Source of the DNA: an uncultured Reyranella sp.
GTDB lineage: Bacteria; Pseudomonadota; Alphaproteobacteria; Reyranellales; Reyranellaceae
NCBI GenBank assembly: GCA_937915145.1
Contig: CALDNT010000094.1
Location: 1-64,000 of the forward strand
Length of the DNA: 64,000 bases
Direction: 5' to 3'
In this document: positions 61,838 through 64,000 of the stretch, piece by piece
Position numbering within the stretch: the first letter of the stretch is position 1
Layout: every line of letters begins with the position of its first letter
Program-made: the position numbers and the translations under genes
The notes under the pieces: model-generated
Databases searched by the model: none
What the model saw: only the letters and a program-made list of their open reading frames with translations
Told to the model about the DNA's origin: nothing

Positions 61838-63568
61838 ATGGCTAAGGGCAGCACCCTGCGCAGACCCGAGAACGACACGTCGAGCGCCGAATTCGCGGCA
61901 CTTCTCGACGAATCGCTCGGTGGTTCGACCAGTTTCGAAGGCACGGTCGTCAAGGGCCGGATCATTCGCATCGCCAACGATTTCGTCACCATCGATGTCG
62001 GCCTCAAGTCCGAGGGCCGCGTCGCATTGCGTGAATTCGCCAATGGCGGCGCCGCCGAAGTGAAGGAAGGCGACGAGGTCGACATCTTCGTCGATCGCAT
62101 GGAGAACAAGGAAGGCGAGGCCGTCCTGTCGCGCGACAAGGCGCGCCGCGAGGAAGCCTGGACCGTTCTCGAGAAGGCATTCACCGACAACGAGCGCGTC
62201 ATGGGCACGATCTTCGGCCGCGTGAAGGGTGGCTTCACGGTCGACCTGAGCGGCGCGGTGGCGTTTCTGCCGGGCAGCCAGGTGGATGTCCGTCCGGTAC
62301 GCGATGTCGGCCCGCTGATGGGCCAGGCCCAGCAGTTCCAGATCCTCAAGATGGATCGCCGCCGCGGCAACATCGTGGTGTCGCGGCGCGCCGTGATGGA
62401 AGAGACCCGGGCCGAGGACCGTACGCGCCTGATGGGCGCGCTGTCGGAGGGCCAGGTGCTCGACGGCATCGTGAAGAACATCACCGACTACGGTGCGTTC
62501 GTGGATCTGGGTGGCGTCGATGGCCTGCTGCATGTCACCGACATCGCCTGGAAGCGTATCAATCACCCGTCCGAAGCACTGACCATCGGCCAATCGGTCA
62601 AGGTCCAGGTCATTCGCTTCAACGCCGAGACCCAGCGCATTTCGCTCGGCATGAAGCAGCTGATGAGCGATCCGTGGGAAGGCGCCGGCGCCAAGTATCC
62701 GGTCGCGTTCAAGCTCAAGGGCCGTGTCACCAACATCACCGACTACGGCGCGTTCGTCGAGCTGGAGCCCGGTGTCGAGGGCCTGGTCCATGTCAGCGAA
62801 ATGAGCTGGACCAAGAAGAACGTCCATCCGGGCAAGATCGTTTCGACCTCGCAGGAAGTCGAAGTGATGGTGCTGGACGTCGACATGTCCAAGCGCCGCA
62901 TCTCGCTCGGCCTCAAGCAGTGCATGGCCAATCCCTGGGAGAGTTTCGCCGAGACCCATGCGGCCGGCACCGAGCTGGAGGGCGAGGTTCGCAACATCAC
63001 CGAGTTCGGCCTGTTCGTCGGCCTGCCCGGCGACATCGACGGCATGGTCCATCTCAGCGACCTGTCGTGGGACAAGGCCGGCGACGAGGCGATCCGCGAC
63101 TTCAAGAAGGGCGATCAGGTCAAGGTCAAGGTCCTCGACGTCGACATCGACAAGGAGCGCATTTCGCTCGGCATCAAGCAGCTCGCCAACGACCCGTTCG
63201 AGAAGGTGGGCGCCGTTGCCAAGAAGGGCGATGTGGTCACCGTTATCGTGGCCGGCATCCAGGACAGCGGCATCGACGTCACGGTGCAGGACGGCATCCC
63301 GGGCTTCATCCGCAAGACCGAACTCAGCCGCGACCGTTCCGAGCAGCGTCCCGACCGCTACGCCATCGGCGACAAGCTCGACGCCAAGATCACCAACATC
63401 GACAAGGCCTCGCGCCGCGTCGTGCTGTCGGTCAAGGCGCGCGAAATGGACGAAGAAAAGAAGGCGATGGCCGATTTCGGCTCGTCCGACTCGGGCGCGA
63501 GCCTCGGCGACATCCTGGGCGCGGCCCTCAGCCGGGCCCAGAAGAAGTCCGACGAAGACGAGAAATAG
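61838..63568 (+). CDS. rpsA: 30S ribosomal protein S1
   Basis: The 576-residue S1 protein contains six S1 (OB-fold) repeats, visible as recurrent VxNITDYGAFVxLxxGVxGLxHVSxxxW-type blocks at residues ~35, ~120, ~205, ~290, ~375 and ~465. It brings mRNAs to the 30S subunit. The acidic tail (SDEDEK) is usual. It has its own upstream gap of 154 bases after cmk and is followed by an intrinsic terminator. Confidence 0.97.
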   Translation: MAKGSTLRRPENDTSSAEFAALLDESLGGSTSFEGTVVKGRIIRIANDFVTIDVGLKSEGRVALREFANGGAAEVKEGDEVDIFVDRMENKEGEAVLSRDKARREEAWTVLEKAFTDNERVMGTIFGRVKGGFTVDLSGAVAFLPGSQVDVRPVRDVGPLMGQAQQFQILKMDRRRGNIVVSRRAVMEETRAEDRTRLMGALSEGQVLDGIVKNITDYGAFVDLGGVDGLLHVTDIAWKRINHPSEALTIGQSVKVQVIRFNAETQRISLGMKQLMSDPWEGAGAKYPVAFKLKGRVTNITDYGAFVELEPGVEGLVHVSEMSWTKKNVHPGKIVSTSQEVEVMVLDVDMSKRRISLGLKQCMANPWESFAETHAAGTELEGEVRNITEFGLFVGLPGDIDGMVHLSDLSWDKAGDEAIRDFKKGDQVKVKVLDVDIDKERISLGIKQLANDPFEKVGAVAKKGDVVTVIVAGIQDSGIDVTVQDGIPGFIRKTELSRDRSEQRPDRYAIGDKLDAKITNIDKASRRVVLSVKAREMDEEKKAMADFGSSDSGASLGDILGAALSRAQKKSDEDEK

Positions 63569-63590
63569 GTCTCCGCAACAGACCCAGCGA

Positions 63591-63622
63591 AAGGCCGGCC
63601 CCGCAAGGGCCGGCCTTTTCTT
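63591..63622 (+). terminator. Intrinsic terminator after rpsA
   Basis: AAGGCCGGCCC and its complement form an eleven-pair stem around CGCAA, followed by TTCTTT. It lies 22 bases after the rpsA stop. Confidence 0.92.
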
Positions 63623-63643
63623 TGTGGTTTCAAGGGGTTAGGC

Positions 63644-63671
63644 TTGACGGACCCGATATATAGTTTAATAT
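63644..63671 (+). promoter_or_regulatory. Likely promoter of ihfB
   Basis: TTGACG (63644-63649) and TAATAT (63666-63671) are 16 bases apart, ~55 bases before the ihfB ATG and just after the rpsA terminator, so ihfB probably has its own transcription unit here. Confidence 0.5.
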
Positions 63672-63725
63672 CAAAGACTTAAATCCTTGCTCTCGGGGTC
63701 TGTGAGGCCTCGCCATGGAACCGCG

Positions 63726-64000
63726 ATGACCAAGTCCGAGCTGATTGCCCGCCTGGCGGCCCGGAATCCTCATCTCTATCAAAGAGATGTCGAGAGGATT
63801 GTTGCCACTGTTTTCGACGAAATCTCCAAGGCATTGGCGTCGGGCCATCGCGTCGAGTTGCGCGGTTTCGGCGCCTTTTCGGTCAAGAAGCGGGATCCAC
63901 GTACCGGCCGCAATCCACGGACTGGCGAGCAGGTGGCGGTTGCCTCCAAGCGCGTGCCGTATTTCAAGACCGGCAAGGATTTGCGCGACCGCCTGAACAA
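63726..64000 (+). CDS. ihfB: Integration host factor beta subunit (3' end outside window)
   Basis: IHF bends DNA and assists recombination, replication and transcription. The visible 91 residues ([37 protein letters not shown]...[31 protein letters not shown]...) carry the DNABII signature [21 protein letters not shown], with the beta arm. The gene runs off the window end after ...[11 protein letters not shown]. The position directly after rpsA matches the usual beta-subunit locus, distinguishing it from HU. Confidence 0.92.
   Translation, partial: MTKSELIARLAARNPHLYQRDVERIVATVFDEISKALASGHRVELRGFGAFSVKKRDPRTGRNPRTGEQVAVASKRVPYFKTGKDLRDRLN

Overview
The window is a GC-rich chromosomal segment of an alphaproteobacterium. 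Supporting markers are a separate petABC cytochrome bc1 operon, a FYDLN-acid (TIGR02300) protein, a DUF6111 protein, an alphaproteobacterial EPSP synthase, UbiK, a phasin with TGC-type operators, and aroA-cmk-rpsA followed by an IHF-beta gene. The gene mix resembles Rhodospirillales or Reyranella-like bacteria, but the genus is a guess. Almost everything is housekeeping or catabolic. There is no CRISPR array, prophage or rRNA operon.

Layout. 1-2.3 kb (minus): end of a MoxR-DUF58-BatA/DUF4159 operon. 2.4-6.0 kb (plus): CoA-type Nudix hydrolase, DUF6111, CCA-adding enzyme, a small membrane protein and an AAA ATPase, the last three coupled by overlapping start and stop codons. 6.0-7.4 kb (minus): hemF and trmL. 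7.6-10.2 kb (plus): petABC. 10.2-13.0 kb (minus): CoA-ester lyase, CoA transferase and dienelactone hydrolase. 13.1-15.7 kb (plus): a PaiB-like flavin protein and a PhoX-type phosphatase. 15.7-20.9 kb (minus): ychF-pth-rplY-prs and an M81 (MlrC) peptidase. 21.2-23.1 kb (minus): AidB-like acyl-CoA dehydrogenase and dodecin. 23.2-30.1 kb (minus): a complete peptide/nickel-type ABC importer with two paralogous binding proteins. 30.2-34.6 kb (minus): lipoprotein, pgeF, midA-like methyltransferase, lgt and ybjN.

34.8-36.9 kb holds a complete IS1595-family element. It has 25-bp imperfect terminal inverted repeats and a perfect 8-bp target duplication, and it carries a cytoplasmic trypsin-like serine protease as a passenger gene, tail-to-tail with the transposase. 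This is the most unusual object in the window. It is followed by cyanase (cynS), an HyuAB-type hydantoinase/oxoprolinase pair and UbiK. The plus strand then carries an enoyl-CoA hydratase, proC, a TetR regulator, a phasin gene with a three-site operator array, and csaA. 44.6-49.4 kb (minus): a branched-chain aminotransferase, a MarR-OmpR-EnvZ regulatory operon and a CDF cation exporter. 49.5-54.2 kb (plus): a second class-IV aminotransferase, then a TPP riboswitch controlling thiO-thiS-thiG-thiE and a ThiF-rhodanese fusion. 54.2-58.4 kb (minus): moaE-moaD-pgsA, uvrC and phoH. phoH has a 319-bp upstream region with an intrinsic terminator just before the gene. 58.7-59.5 kb (minus): a small membrane protein, tRNA-Ala(GGC) with its terminator, and the TIGR02300 protein. 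59.7-64.0 kb (plus): aroA, cmk, rpsA and the start of ihfB.

Functionally, the thi cluster forms a nearly complete thiazole/TMP branch under one riboswitch. moaE-moaD supply molybdopterin synthase. The ABC operon is a single uptake system whose binding-protein genes are separated from the permeases by strong hairpins. Start codons were chosen from ribosome binding sites and gene overlaps, so several differ from the longest reading frame. No database search was possible; family names come from motif recognition.
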